Part shown: positions 1-50,639 of the stretch, one piece after another | How positions within the stretch are numbered: position 1 is the first letter of the stretch | Layout of the letters: every line of letters begins with the position of its first letter | Assembly (NCBI GenBank): GCA_009760855.2 | Contig: WPIO01000006.1 | Span: 1,288,001 to 1,352,000 of the forward strand | Length of the DNA: 64,000 nt | DNA from: Cristatella mucedo | Taxonomy: Eukaryota > Bryozoa > Phylactolaemata > Cristatellidae | Direction: 5' to 3' | Notes under the pieces: model-generated | Told to the model about the DNA's origin: nothing | Database searches by the model: none | The model's input: the letters and a program-made list of their open reading frames with translations, nothing else | Translations under genes and position numbers: made by a program

Positions 1-887
1 TACACTAACAGGCTCTGCACAATTCAATCAATTTTTCCTGGGCTACTCAGATAAAGTGGTGCGAATAACTCTAATGTATCTCCCATCCTTGACGAAGCCG
101 GTATGAATAACAATACCAGCTAAAGCATACAACGTAATAGTGTTGAAAAATGCCTTGGGGGGTTATCAAACTATTTTGAGCAGTGTCAAACTCGCTGCAT
201 CGCAAATAAATGATGACATGCAGGAAGACTGTGTTTAGCTTTTGAAAGGTAAACTTTATTTATTTAGTCTACGGGTACGTATGGTTGGTATGGAATGTTG
301 TTATGGAAGGTTAAGTACGGATGGTTCTACGTACGTACAGATATAAGTACGCGTAGTTCTACACACGAACCGGTATAAGTATGGATGGCTCTACACACGC
401 GCCGATGTAAGCATAGATGGTTCTACACACACAAATTTATGCACGGATGGTTTTTCACACGCACTTGTAGCTCCTGCTTTGCCCCTCTTTGAGCACTAAT
501 CTTAGCAATAAGCCACTTGCACCCACTTCTGTTGGAGTAACGACGTGAGATCAGGAGGGTATACTCTAAACCGGCTCACGCCAGCATTTCTATCAGTTGT
601 TTTTTATAGCCTAACAGTGGGTCTTTGCGCTCGCGAAGAAAAGCTGTGACGAGTTTGCATATGCAGGAAACTAATAGTGTGTCTTCGCAAGGCAGGAGAA
701 GCCAATTGTCATCTTTCTCCAAATGCAGTGATGTATTGTTTGAAGCTGCAAACAGTTAAGTGGCCACAGGCCTGAGCTCTCTGGAAGTGCAGAAACTGTC
801 GCGGAGGTTTTGATATTTCCGTATTTCAATTTAGATTAGTATTTCTACCGAACATTCCATAATTCTCTTTTGACGATAAAATTTTAG
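1..887 (+). other. Intron of ABCG gene 1 (or 5' flank), no exon found
   Basis: I looked for the exon ending in the GPSG half of Walker A seen in gene 2 and found none, so the preceding exon should lie left of the window. The stretch contains a 32-bp minisatellite and otherwise nothing recognised. Confidence 0.6.
312..471. repeat. Minisatellite, 32-bp unit, five copies
   Basis: Units start at 312, 344, 376, 408 and 440, each exactly 32 bp. They share a start like taagtacggatggttctac followed by an acacac-rich half. Copies differ at several positions, so the array is not recent. A weaker unit may precede it. Confidence 0.85.
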
Positions 888-38373
<37,486 letters not shown>

Positions 38374-38451
38374 CGGTTGGGTAAGGCCATTTGCTATAAG
38401 ATCGCATGATTTCTCCTTGAAACACATCTAGACTTAGCGATAATTAGACCC

Positions 38452-38658
38452 ATTAAAGCAGCATTGGGTATTTTTCGATATTTTAGTAAGTGCATGACAT
38501 TTCTATAATTTCGAGCTCAGCGATAGTTCTCAAATAGATGCTGCTATTAATTTCTGTTAACTTTCTTTGTTCCCTTTTGTCAGTGGATATTTGAGTAGCT
38601 GCCGAAGAATCGTTGAAGTCGTTGTCTGGAATCGTGCATTGTGTGAATACAAAATAAA
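38452..38658 (+). promoter_or_regulatory. Candidate polyadenylation signals of gene 1
   Basis: ATTAAA at 38452-38457 and AATAAA at 38653-38658 lie 79 and 280 nt after the stop codon on the coding strand. Either could end the transcript. No experimental support. Confidence 0.35.
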
Positions 38659-38914
38659 CATGGAGCTTAGTAACAGCCTGTTGCTCTAACTGGAGCTCAG
38701 CCACTTCTCTGCTCATTGCATTGTTCACTGCAAAAGTCTGAAGTTGGTAGATTGCTGTAATAGCGGATTTATAGGACGTTACGAGTAAGGTCTTATTGAT
38801 GATTACATCATAGATATCCTGCATTGGGTTTGGGCACTGTAATGACACTTGCTTAAGACTGGGACTGCAGTCTAGATTGCTGGCTAGTACGATGTCACGA
38901 TGATGCAGGTGATT
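38480..38914 (-). other. Candidate minus-strand terminal exon, antisense to gene 1 3' end
   Basis: About 140 codons open on the minus strand from an acceptor-like ctaccctggcttag to a stop, with balanced composition (for example NNAMSREVAELQLEQQAVTK). No family recognised and no partner exon found. It may be chance or an unknown gene. Confidence 0.2.
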
Positions 38915-39836
38915 CTAAGCCAGGGTAGACCTCTAGTCTAGTGGTAGAAGGCCACGACAATCCTGCCGTTCTGATCTGCATTGCTGCCAAGGGTTTCTGC
39001 AGTAGTAGCACTTTAGAGGTAGTCCTTGGTCTGACCATAAGTGAGCACAAGTCTCTTTAACTAGCATTCGCAATTTCTGCCTGCAAAATGGTTTAGCTAG
39101 GGCTATAAAGCTTCGTGCATGGCTAACTCCCGAGAAACAGGAATCCCAACCCATTGAGGGTACAGACATTCTTGCCAAATCAAGAGCTCACTGATCAATA
39201 GTGAGGCTGCAGATTGTGATGGAAATAATAATCGGGCATTTAGCTGTTGACCACCCACACTATTTAGCCCAAAGTACTGCCCCATCGTGAACCAAGCGAC
39301 TTAAATGGTGTCGAGCAACTCCAGGCAATCAGGGATGCTTGCTAAAGGCCTACTTGAAGGGTGGGCCTCCGGTGAATTCGATTGGTTGGAGGTGGCAGTA
39401 CGATGCATTGCTTATGCCCAAGGATGGCTCAGCTGGTCAACCACCGGCCTTCCAGCAAGGCAGGACGAGAGCCACTCACCACAATTGGGGCACCACAAGG
39501 GAGGGCTTTGGGGCGCTCACGTGGGTGAATAGCAGGCCCTTCCCCACACAACTCTTTACAGTGGCCAGCCCGACATCGAGGAAAAGGCGACTCAGCACAG
39601 TGTGCAGCTGCGTGTTGATTACGTAGTGTGTTGTCCTGTAAGGAGTGAACGGGATATATCCTCTTGCTGTATATCGTATTCACGACCAGCTAGATCTCTG
39701 GATGCTTAACGGTAGAAGGCTGGCTACTGTACGGGAGATTCAAGCTGGCTAGAAATTCTTTCTTTGCTTGGGCTTCAGCTATAATGGACATTGTTTGCGT
39801 ATGCATGCTGACACTGGATGTTATTACTTGCCGTTA
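38659..39836. other. Intergenic, no gene recognised
   Basis: Several short open frames on both strands with no known motif. A stretch at about 38930 (ctagtctagtggtagaaggc) is faintly tRNA-like, without a good B box. Confidence 0.5.
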
Positions 39837-40016
39837 TAATAATAATAATAATAATTCACTTGATAAAGCGCCGTCAGAGAACTGAATCTCTTTCTAGGCG
39901 CTTTACTCTTGCTGGTATCGACATGCCTTCTGTGCTGTATATTCAAAGTGCTTAGAAACAGATTTATTTCTCTGAGGGCACTATACAAGTGTCCCATTAT
40001 TAATATTATTATTAAC
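39837..40016. mobile_element. Two LINE family A tails in inverted orientation
   Basis: Minus-oriented tail (ataataataataataattcacttgataaagcgcc) to about 39915, then the same segment in plus orientation (cttagaaacagatttatttctctgagggc) ending with a TTA-rich tail at about 40016. Both contain only the outermost 3' end. Confidence 0.7.
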
Positions 40017-40732
40017 GGATAATTAACGGTGGTGAGAACTAGAACAATATCTTGCATCAACATCACATCACCACGATGCACCGTATGCACGTCGAGGGCA
40101 TTCGAGAGCATCGAGTATCGTGGGATGAGTTAACAGAAGAAGATGGAAGTGACATACACATTTCTCTTGAGTTGGTGGTACAGCTGCAATTATATCCATA
40201 TCTTGAACAGAGTGATTTGGCAGATGCTGTCTTGGACCGTACCCGTTGAGCTTCACGATGTAACTCACCAACATAAGCAGTGTGTTCTTATTCAGCTGCT
40301 TTCTATTCAAGCTCAAGGAAACAGACACGGTCGAAGTGGCTCAGCAGTACTGTTGAGATGCAGCCACACATTGTGTACACGTCATTATTATGAGCATATG
40401 TATGGTCAAACACATGATTGTCATCTTATGGCAGTAGCATGGCTTTTATTGGTATGCGACTTCCTATACCTTTAATGGGAATTTACTCCTTGCAGCTGTG
40501 TGTCTCTAACCTCTACCGGGCGCTAGCTTTAGCATGGTTTTACATACAAGGGAAGTAGAGGCCAAAGGCACATACTTCCAGCTTTTTTACTCAGGTGTAG
40601 AGCTGATTACTTACAATTCTTCTTATGCCAATTTAATTATGTTATATAGCATAGGCGGTTGTACGATGGTGGTGCCACCATCAATTGTCGCTCTGAACCT
40701 TGCAGCACACACTGAAAATAATAGATTTTGTT
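40017..40732. other. Intergenic, unrecognised
   Basis: Small open frames of 65-110 codons without motif. Confidence 0.5.
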
Positions 40733-42175
40733 AAGAATTTCAGTCGGGGTTCGAGCTGCAGCACTCCACAAAACTGCATTCCTCCGTAGACCCAATGCCA
40801 TCCTATGCAGCAACAATGACAGGGGTGCCACTGCCCTAACCCTACTAATTCTGTCAGCTGCCGTCGACAAAAAAAGATCACGGTGTCCTTCTTGAGCGAT
40901 CGAGAACAACAGTCTGACGGACAAGGCACTGGTGCTGCTCAAATCGCTCTTGTCCGATCGCGTTTAATACGTGTCGTGTTTTCGTGTTGTCGCGTATGTC
41001 GTAAGGTTTCATCTACCAGACCTGTGACCTGCTGTCTTCCACTAGGGTCCGTCCTCGGTTCTTCGTTGTTTTTTATTTATACTGAGCGTTTATGAAAATT
41101 GAGTGGTCCCCTGGGAATAGGTTATCACTTGTATGCTGACGATGATTTATAGTTCATTTAAACACTCGAAATCGGCTGCAGAGACTGATAAACTAAATGC
41201 TCGTCCTGCCAAAATTCGATCCCAGATGTTGAAACGTTTCTTTAAAGTAACCGAGAATAAAACAGAGCTGCTATGCATAGGAAGCTTGTGCCTCGACTAG
41301 AAGACTTAGCTCTTTTAATAGGTGCTGGCTGCTGTTGTGCGACCATCACTGTGTGCTGGGAATTTAGATGTTGCCTTTGACAGCAGCCTAAATTTTGAAA
41401 GCTTCGTTAGGAAGACTGCTCCCACAGCTAGTCATCGCGTTCGATCCTCGTGTGCGCTTAGGAACTCTCTTCGACGGTCACTTTCGGAGGATTTAATTGG
41501 CTTCCTAGTTCTGCCTCAGCTAGATCAGTGCAATTTATATTTCTGCTTCGCCACCGAAAAAAGCCTCTAAGCTACTGCAGCTGGTGATGAATAAGGCTGC
41601 AGGGGTAGTTAACAAATGCCAGAGTTTTGACCATTTGTCATTTTTGCTGAAAGAGCTTGAATGACTGCCGGTTAATCGGACGATACATAGTGAAGCACCT
41701 ACACTGACCCACAAACCAGTCACAGATTGGCTCCTTCATACCCAAATGAACTGCTGCACCACTTTCAGCCTCCTTGTGCCCTCTGGTTCTCTGTTGACAA
41801 TGTATTAGCTGTTCCATTCCACTTCTTAACAACCATTGGCGATAGAGGCCTTTGCTCTGCAGGTCCTTGATTGTGGAACTCACTTCCACAATTTTTAAGC
41901 AACGACATAAACTCTCCTACTGCCACCTATGACGCATCTTTTCCAACGATCCTGAGCTGCTGGTAGGTCCATGCTGCCCACTACCTCAATTGCTCTTCTG
42001 CCTCATCAATTCTTCTTACTTTCTCATTGTTTCGTGAGATAAATTATGTTGGCTAACGATAACTTAACAAAAGCTGCTTAGGCTTTAAGTGGGCTACACT
42101 AAACTCTCCTTTAAAATCTCCCAAAGGCTTTGTGGTGTTATGTACTTTCAGACAGAGATACACTATATTACATCA
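40733..42175 (+). mobile_element. LINE family B, degraded 5'-truncated copy
   Basis: Starts within RT (FQSGFELQHST against FQSGFKRQHSTETALL of the near-complete element). It continues through degraded RT and the C-terminal region and ends with the family B 3' segment and an acactatattacat-like tail. Many stops and frameshifts. Confidence 0.8.
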
Positions 42176-42234
42176 TGCAGAAATAAGTTAGCCGTAGATC
42201 TACACGGCTGCTAGCCTGAAAAGAAATCCTGGGT

Positions 42235-45200
42235 GTGAATCTTGGATATGCAGAGGGGAATGCTAAGATTCGTGGACTATGCATTCACAAAAGAAAAGCA
42301 CCCTTGAGCCGCCCCGGTGGCCGGAACCGCCAGCTCAGAAGCTGCTCGTTTGGCAGGAACTGTGAGCTGAGTACCAGCTCGTTTGGTATTCCTAGCATTG
42401 TCTCGAACCGCTCAGCACGCTCCAGCACATGCGTCACTGTAAATCTCTCTAACTTAGTGGTCATCAGGCCTGTTTTAACTTCGTCGGCCATACTTAACGC
42501 TTGCCCTTGGAATCCTCGCTCCATGTGCAATAAACCTCCGGAAATAAGTGACCTTATTTCTGAAAATGGTATCGACCTGCTCGCCCTAACTGAAACTTGG
42601 CTAACATCTATAAGCTGCCAGAAAAAACAAGACACTACTCCATCCGGTTTCTCGTTTTTCACACCCCTAGATCAATCAAAACTGGAGGTAGAGTTGCTAT
42701 TATTGTGCGCTCGTAATTCAACTTCAAGCAATGTACAGTACCCTCGAAGCAGTCTTTTGAATCAAGTGTCTTGGTCTCATCCGAAAACTAGCTGCCCATA
42801 GCGGCAGTAGTCTATCGCCTACCAGGTACCAAATCCTCCTTTATCTCAGATTTCTCCGATCTCATTTTGATTCTGTGTGCAAGAAATCAATCCTTCCTCA
42901 TTTTGGGTGATTTCAACGTTCACTTTGATAACTTATCTGACGCCTTCAGCACTGAATTGTGTGCATAGACTGACTCATTGCCTCTTGTGGCTCACGTGCA
43001 TGGCACTACTTGCATCGAGGGTCACACACTAGACCAGATTTTCTCATACAGCTGCCCTTTGTCATCATGAATTATTACCAAATCATGCTTATCCGACCAC
43101 ATGCAGATCTAATTCAATCTACAGTGTAGGGCCTTCTCCTCTAAAATAACCTGTGAATCGCGAAAACCTCAAGAACCTTGACATCGATGCTGTCCGTGCG
43201 AGAATATCTGCTTCACCTCTGCTGCTCAGTCCTCCCTCCAATCTGTCATCGTTGGTAGATAGCTACAACACGACACTAGCTGGCTGAAAAGCTCGACGAG
43301 TTCGTACCCCTGACTAAGCGTACGGTGGGCCCTCGCCCAGAGGGCTGAGGGTTTACCACAGACATTAAACTAGCCAAGTATTCTAAGCCTAAGCTTGAAA
43401 GAGCATACACAAGATCTGGACTGACTGCTTATTGACAGGCATTTTAAGACTACTGTAGGTCGTAACAATCGATCCTAGCAAAGGCCAAGTCTAGCTTCTA
43501 TAAAAACATTGTTGAATCACAGTTGCACAATCCAAAAATGTTTAAGTCGACAATTAACCAACTTCTCAACCGCTCCCAGATTAGCTCTTTACCTGATGAT
43601 CCTAGTGTTAATCTAGCTGACTACTTCTCTCGATTCTTTGTCCAGAAGATACGCAAGATCAGGGAGTCCATCCCTGCGATGACAAAACCCCCTTGGAATG
43701 TTGTTCCCCGAGTCCTGGCTGCACCTCACTGTCTACATTTAACCAGGTCACTACGATCTTGTCCCGAAGTTCATATCCCAATCAAAGAAGACAAGTTCTC
43801 TTTACCCTATTCCCACTGTCCTACTCTTACGTTGCTTTGATCTGCTGCTGCCATGCATAACTAGCATCAATAATATATCATTATCCTCAGCTCATGTTTA
43901 AGCACCTTTCAAAAAAGCTGTAGTCAGACCACTTCTCAAGAAAGCGACACTAGACCAAGAGAACTTGAGCAACGACCGCTCAGTCTCCGTTCTACCATTC
44001 CTATCAAAGGCACTGGAACGGGTCGTGGCGGAGCAGGTGAACTCATATATTGAAACTGAAAACCTTCCTAGTAGGTTTCAGTCTGGCTTTACAGCTTATC
44101 ACGCCATAGAGTCAGCATTGCTTAGGGTGTGCAACTACCTGCTTATGGATGCAGACAAAGGTAGAGTGTTTCTGCTTCTTTTGCTCGATCGTTCGGCAGC
44201 TTTTGAAGCTATCGATCACAGAGGTCTTTTAGAGTGCCTCTCATCTCGCCTGGGCATCACTGGTACTGCTCTGCAATGGTTCAGGTCCGATCTCAGTGGG
44301 AGACTCCAGAGTATTGACGTTAATGGACAAATATCGTCAGCGGTATCATTTAAAGATAGGCCTCCTCAGGGCTTCTTGCTAGGTCCGGTTCTTGTCATGG
44401 TTTAAACTGTCCTTCTTGCTGATGTGATTGCCATGCACAACCGAGGCCTTCACTTCTATGTGAATGGCATTCAGTTGTACCTTTGCTTTTATTCCTCCCA
44501 GCCTTCGAGCACCTCAAATTCTCTGAACTCACTTGCTGCATGTATTGATGACAAGCACACATGGATTGCAGCAAATTTTCTAAATCTAAATGATGATAAA
44601 ACTAAATTACTAGATATGGGCAAACTCAGCGTAATTTAGAAATTGGAAAGGCTGACGCTCAGCATTGGCTCTGCCAGCATATCTCCGGCTGAATCAGCTC
44701 TAAATCTAGGTGTCATGTTCCAAAGTGACCTCTCGTTCGACGACCACATCAGCTCCACTGTCAAGTCTGCCTTCTTGCTGCTACATAACATTGCTAAAAT
44801 TTGGTCTGGTTTAGATAATGATAACACGTCCAAGTTGGTCCATGCATTTTTGACATCCCGTCTCGAGTTCTGTAACTCACTTCTTGCTGACCTACCTGCA
44901 TGTGCAATTAGGCGATTACAGCTGCTGCAAAACTCTGCAGCTGGATTTTTCCGTCGTGACCGACGCAGTTGCCACATCACACCACTTCTCGCCGAAATGC
45001 ACCAGCTCCCAGTCAAGCAATAAATCGATCTCAAGGTTTTGTCGCTCACTTTTAGGTCACTTCATTCTTTGGCTCCAGCCTATCTTTCAGATCTATTCCC
45101 CCACCAGGCCAAGCATCGTACCACCCGCTTTTCGGAATCCAACAGTCTACCAATACCTAGTACAAAACTCAAAGCCTTTGGAGACCATGCATTTAGTTCG

Positions 45201-45555
45201 TATGCTCCTAAGCCTGGAACTCCCTCCCGACTTGTGTCAGAACATCCCATGACTTGACCACATTCAAAAAGAACTTGAAAACACACCAATTTCAGGCAGC
45301 ATTTAGTGGGTCCCTGTGATTCGTCCTTCATGTGCTTATGGGTGCTGACACCGAGCCTACTGCCACTAACCTCATTTGCATGCTGATCCTGTGCATGTAA
45401 CCCCTAACCAAGTTATTTATGTTGTTTATCAAGCATGATATTACTCACCATTCAATCGCAGTTCCCTTGGCTGCAAATTTAAAGCACCTACAACGAGATT
45501 GAGTACTCTGAGGGCGCTTTATCAAGTGCATCATTATTATTATTATTATTATTAA
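42235..45555 (+). mobile_element. LINE family A, longest copy (endonuclease to 3' tail)
   Basis: Carries an endonuclease region (LLALTETWLTS near 42580, ILGDFN-like at 42900), linker, RT and C-terminal region, then the 3' untranslated segment and (TTA)n tail. RT readings include FQSGFTAYHAIESALLRV and ALQWFRSDLSGRLQ. The catalytic YADD box is mutated to YVNG near 44455 and the frame is broken repeatedly, so it is inactive. The 5' border is estimated. Confidence 0.85.
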
Positions 45556-45904
45556 CGAGCCATTACAAGATAAAAATATCAGCAATTAAGCAATATTCTA
45601 ATTTATATTTTTGATACTGCTACTAAAGCAATCCAACAGCTCGTGAACTAAATTCCACGGCTTCTAACACAGACTGCTTAAGATTATTAGTCTTATAAAC
45701 GTGAGATCAATATGGCGAAGTGAATACTTCCAAGAATGGATACTCAACTTTTAGCATCTAGTTCTGTAGCTGTCTCCTCTTCCTCTTCATCACCGACAGC
45801 CGTCATTACAGCAATTTGGGCTTTAATCTGTCTTTCGAGCACTTGTCTTTATTTAAGTTCGAATTATCAACGCATCACTCAGTTGGACGGGCGACCACTT
45901 TTGC
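45556..45904 (+). other. Spacer between two LINE copies
   Basis: Contains the start of a 130-codon open frame from 45736 with a Ser-rich and a hydrophobic stretch. From 45905 that frame reads into LINE endonuclease sequence, so it is a chance fusion. Confidence 0.5.
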
Positions 45905-48541
45905 CTGATAACTTATCTGACGCTTTCAGCACCGAATGTCGTGCATTGACTGACTCACTGTCTCTTGTGGCCCATGTGCATGGCCCTACCCACATAAAGG
46001 GTCATACACTCAACCAGATTTTCTCATACAGCTGCACTTTGTCGTCACCAGTTATTATCAAATCCTGCTTATCCGACCACATGCATATCTCATTTTATTC
46101 TACAGTGTGTGCCCACATCCTTCTTTAAAATAACCTGTGAATCGCGAAACCTCAAGACCCTCGACATCGATGCTGTCCGTGCGAGAATATCTGTTTCACC
46201 TCTGCAGCTCAGCCCTCCCACCGATCTGTCATCGTTGGTGGTTAGCTACAGCACGACACTAGCTGACACGCTCGATGAGTTTGCACCTCTGACAAAGCGC
46301 ACAGTGCGCCCCCGCCCAGACGGCCTATGGTTTACAACAGACATTAAGCTACCCAAGTCTACTAAACGAAAGCTTAAAAAAGCGTACAAAAGATCCGGAC
46401 TTACTGCCCATCGACAGGCATATGAAGACTACTGTAGGTCGTACCAATCGATCCTAGCAAAGGCCAAGTCTAGCTTCTATAAAAACATTGTTGAATCACA
46501 GATGCACAATCCAAAAATGCTGATGTCGACAATAAACCATCTCCTCAACCGTTCCCAGATTAGCTCCTTACCTGATGATCCTTGTGATGATCTAGCCTAT
46601 TGCTTCTCTCGATTCTTTGTGCAGAAGATAGACAAGATCAGGGAATCCATCCCTGCGATGACAACCTCCCCACTAGACTGCTGTTTCTCGGGTCCTGGCT
46701 GCACTTCAATGTCTACATTTAAGCAGGTCACTAGTGATCTAGTCCTAAAGTTCGTATCTCAATCAAAGAAGACAACAAGTCCTCTTTACCCTATTCCCAC
46801 TGTCCTGCTCCTACATTGCATTGATCTGCTGCTTCAATGCATAACTAACAGAATTGATATGTCATTAGCCTCAGGTCATGTCCATGCACCTTTCAAAGAG
46901 CAGTAGTCAGGCCACTTCTCAAGAAAGCTACACTAGACCGAGAGAACTTAAGCAGCTACCGCCCAGTCTTCCTTCTACCATTCCTATCAAAGACACTGGA
47001 ACGGGCCGTGGCAGACCAGCTGAACTCATATATCAAAACCTCACACCTTGCCAGTAAGTTCCAGTCTGGCTTTAGAGCTAATCACTCCACAGAGTCAACA
47101 TTGCTTAGGGTGTACAACGACCTACTTAGGAATGCAGACATAGGTAGAGTGTCTCTGCTTGTTTTGTTTGATCTTTCGGCAGCTTTTGATACCATCGATC
47201 ACAAAGTTCTTCTAGGGTGCCTCTCATCTCGCCTGGACATCACTGGCACTGCTTTGCAGTGGTTGAGGTCCTATCTCAGTGGGAGAGTCCAGAGAATTGA
47301 CGTGAATAGACAAAGATCATCTGAAGTACCTCTGAAATATGGAGTACCTCAGGGCTCCGTGCTAGGTCCGGTTATTTTCACACTTTATACTCTCCCTCTT
47401 GCTGATGTAATTGCCTAGCACAATCTCGGTTTTCACTTCTATGGTGTTGACACTCAGTTTTACTTTTACTTTGGTCTCTTCCAGCCTTTGACCATCTCAA
47501 ATTCTCTCAACTCACTTGCTGCATGCATTGACAACATCCGCACATGGATGGAAGCAAATTTTCCAAAACTAAACGGCGACAAAACTAACTTACTAGTTAT
47601 GGGCAAACCCAGTGTTATCCAGAGATTAGAAAGGCTGACTCTCAAAATTGGCTCTGCCAGCATATCTCCTGTCGAATCATCTCGAAATCTAGGTGTCCTA
47701 TTCTAAAGCGACCTCTCGTTTGACGACCATATCAGCTCCACGGTCAAATCTGCCTATTTTTAGCTTCATAATATTGCTAAAATTCGGGCTTGTTTGGATA
47801 GGGATACCACATCTATGTTGGTCCATGCATTCGTGACATCTCGTCTCGACTTTTGCAACTCACTGCTTACTGGCCTACCAGCATGTGCGATCAGGCGATT
47901 GCAGCTGGCGCAAAACTCTGCAGCTATGCTTGTCTGTCGGGAGCAGCTCAGTTGCCACATCACACCACTTCTCGCCGACCTGCACTGGCTACCAGTCAAG
48001 CAACGAATTGACTTCAAGGTTTTGTCGCTCACTTTTAGGTCACTTTATTCTATGGCTCCAGCCTATCTCTCAGATAGACCACCCCATCAGGCCAAGCATC
48101 GTACCACCTGCTTTTTGGAATCCAACAGTCTACAAATACCTCGTACAAACCTTAAATCCTTTGGAGACCGTGCATTTAGTTTGTATGCTCCCAAAGCCTG
48201 AAACTCTTTCCCGACCTTTGTCAGAACATCCCCTGACCTGACCACGTTTAAAAGGAACTTAAAAACACCTCTTGTTAGGACAGCATTTAGTGGGTCCATG
48301 TGATTCGTCCTTGATGTGCTTATGGGTGCTGACACTGTGCATGCTGCGGCTAACCACATTTGCATGCTGACCCTGTGCATGTTACCCCTAACCATAGTAT
48401 TCAATTTTTTTTCAAGCACGATTTTACTTACCATTTAATTGCATTACACTTTGCAGCTATTGTAAAGCGATTAGAAAGAGATTATGTTCTCTGAGGGTGC
48501 TTTATCAAGATTATTATTATTATTATTATTAATATTATTAT
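45905..48541 (+). mobile_element. LINE family A, 5'-truncated copy with long open stretches
   Basis: Begins inside the endonuclease domain (DNLSDAFSTE, GHTLNQIFSY). An open frame of 265 codons (46109-46906) spans the linker. RT follows at 47008-47418 with LFDLSAAFDTIDH and GVPQGSVLGP. The catalytic box is changed to YGVD and preceded by a stop. Ends with the 3' segment and (ATT)n tail at 48541. Direct repeat of the preceding copy. Confidence 0.87.
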
Positions 48542-50300
48542 TACCTTCAGCCTGATTTCTTAAGAGCCTTAAACGACGTCTAAATAAGTGCATGACCAGT
48601 GAACACAACACATACAGGAAGAAATCTCCATGCACTGCTGCAACAGTGATTTAAATTCTCCTCTTTCAATTGCTTCATGTAACTCATTCCGGTCTGCTAT
48701 TTAAACAGTCGGAACAATGCTTTAGATAAAGTTCAGTAGATCTCCTAACTGAGCATTCACCCTCTGACCGACTTTCGAAAAGCAGTGTACAATTCGGTTA
48801 CCCGGAATTAGAAAAGGATCATCCCTATATATTTTTGCCCTGTGAACGGATGAATCTAGCCATCTTTGCAGCCTCACGAATTCGGTTGACACGCTGCTGC
48901 TTGAAGATCGTGGCATTGCATTCACCAATTTAAAATCTCAGTCAGATTATCGCTTATGTGCAATTACCATAGACGTAGCTATGTAGACATCGCATCGATT
49001 GATAACAGTTGATTCACCAAGGCGATGTGTTTACGAAGATGAATATTTAAAACGTAATATTCGCGAGACCGATATGCATTTTTTACCATCATCGTAAAGC
49101 ATTGGCGAGTGACGCATGCCTATCTACTACATCAGTGCACTAAATATCGTCTAGACAGTGATCCAGAGCAGTAACATCACGAGAGAGGCAACTGCCACGT
49201 AGCTCTAGCAAATACCATAACCATCCATGTCGCTGGTAATAAAGGCAGCTTGATCAGAATCAGAGCAACAGTCAATAACACTAGTAATTTGTTCTCTGGC
49301 TATCATGAAGCGTGCTGCAACATTCGCAGGCTCCACAACCACACAGATTGTTACGGCAAGAATAAATCGCTGTGTCAATCATATATTAGGTCATTATTAT
49401 GCACCAGATACGTGCATGAATTAAAGCCAAGTCTACTGTCTCGTTTAAAATAATTAAGTCGGGATTCCCCACCGCAAATCGAATTATCCAATTTCACTAC
49501 TTGTAGCTTCAATTATGGCCTGAACCTGTGCTAAATTAGGCAAATAATCACTTTGACATCTCCTAGCTTAGCTAGAGAACATTATTCGAGCTGTTTTTAT
49601 TAGAGCACATTGGCTCCTGCTTCCTTATAATTTCAGTATTGCTAGTATAAGGCCGCAGATTTTCAGTATATTATTATTACAAATTCGCAGTTGCTAACCA
49701 TTGGCCTCAATCTTACACCTATGCACCCAGAGCGATTGCATTCTCCAAAACGTATTTGGCCCAATTCGTATTTTGGCCGTATGTGCATTAGCTGTGAGTA
49801 TTATCCCCATCCCTATTGGAAATAGGTGCTGCTCTGTAATTTACTCAAATTCGGCATGGCTAATTTTAGCAAGACGGCAAAACAATTTATTTGTAATGCA
49901 TAATTAGTTAATCAATATTTTGATTATTTAATTAGTCAAAAAGTGCTTGTCTCGTAACGGTCAATATTTATGGCCATTTTTCTGTACATTTCTCACCAAT
50001 GCTGTCACTAGGAATGAGAATGGCATGAGAATACAGGAGTGCTTGTCTTAGGAGTGCCTAACCTAATGAGTTTGTCGAGTTACGAGCCGTCTCTGAGCTG
50101 ATTTTAAAGTGAGAGCTATAATTCTAGTTAAGAGACAGCTTCAGATGCCCCAACAATAGTTGGCGCAGCAAGCGCCAGGGTTAACACAGCAACAACCGCC
50201 CAACGGCACGTGTGACAATCTTTCACTTTAAACGGCTAGCTCTCGGCAGAAACATCAAGATTGTGCTCTCATTTTTGCTCTCACTTATCTTTGTAAAAAT
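48542..50300. other. Intergenic, no gene recognised
   Basis: A 68-codon minus-strand frame at 48722-48928 looks protein-like (EFVRLQRWLDSSVHRAKIYR) but matches no family I know. Confidence 0.5.
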
Positions 50301-50639
50301 TTCATTTTCCAGCTATGGACCCTAAGAAAGTGAGTGCAAAGAAAATCAACGAGGAGAAGAAGCGGATGACGAGCTTTGAATTAATGGAAGAAGCCATCAA
50401 AAAAGCTTGACTGCGCTTTGCGCGTAGTCGACTTGGCGAAGCCGTGCGACTTAAGCGTCTCTACGATCGACACGCATATAAATTTAGCTAAAGCAGAGCG
50501 AGTCAATAGAGGCCATGGAGCCAGCTAATTGGTTACAATTATTTCTACACAGCTCCCAAGCTTTCTTTCTATCCAAGAAAATATGGAAAAGCTGCTGGGG
50601 GTGTAGCCGACGGAAAAGTAGCTCGAAGGATATTCCGCG

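Noticed and set aside
38925-38990. Possible tRNA-like SINE head (ctagtctagtggtagaaggc)
   Set aside because: The B box is too degenerate and no second copy was seen in the window.
45736-46128. 130-codon frame with Ser-rich N terminus
   Set aside because: Its second half is LINE endonuclease sequence; no independent gene is supported.
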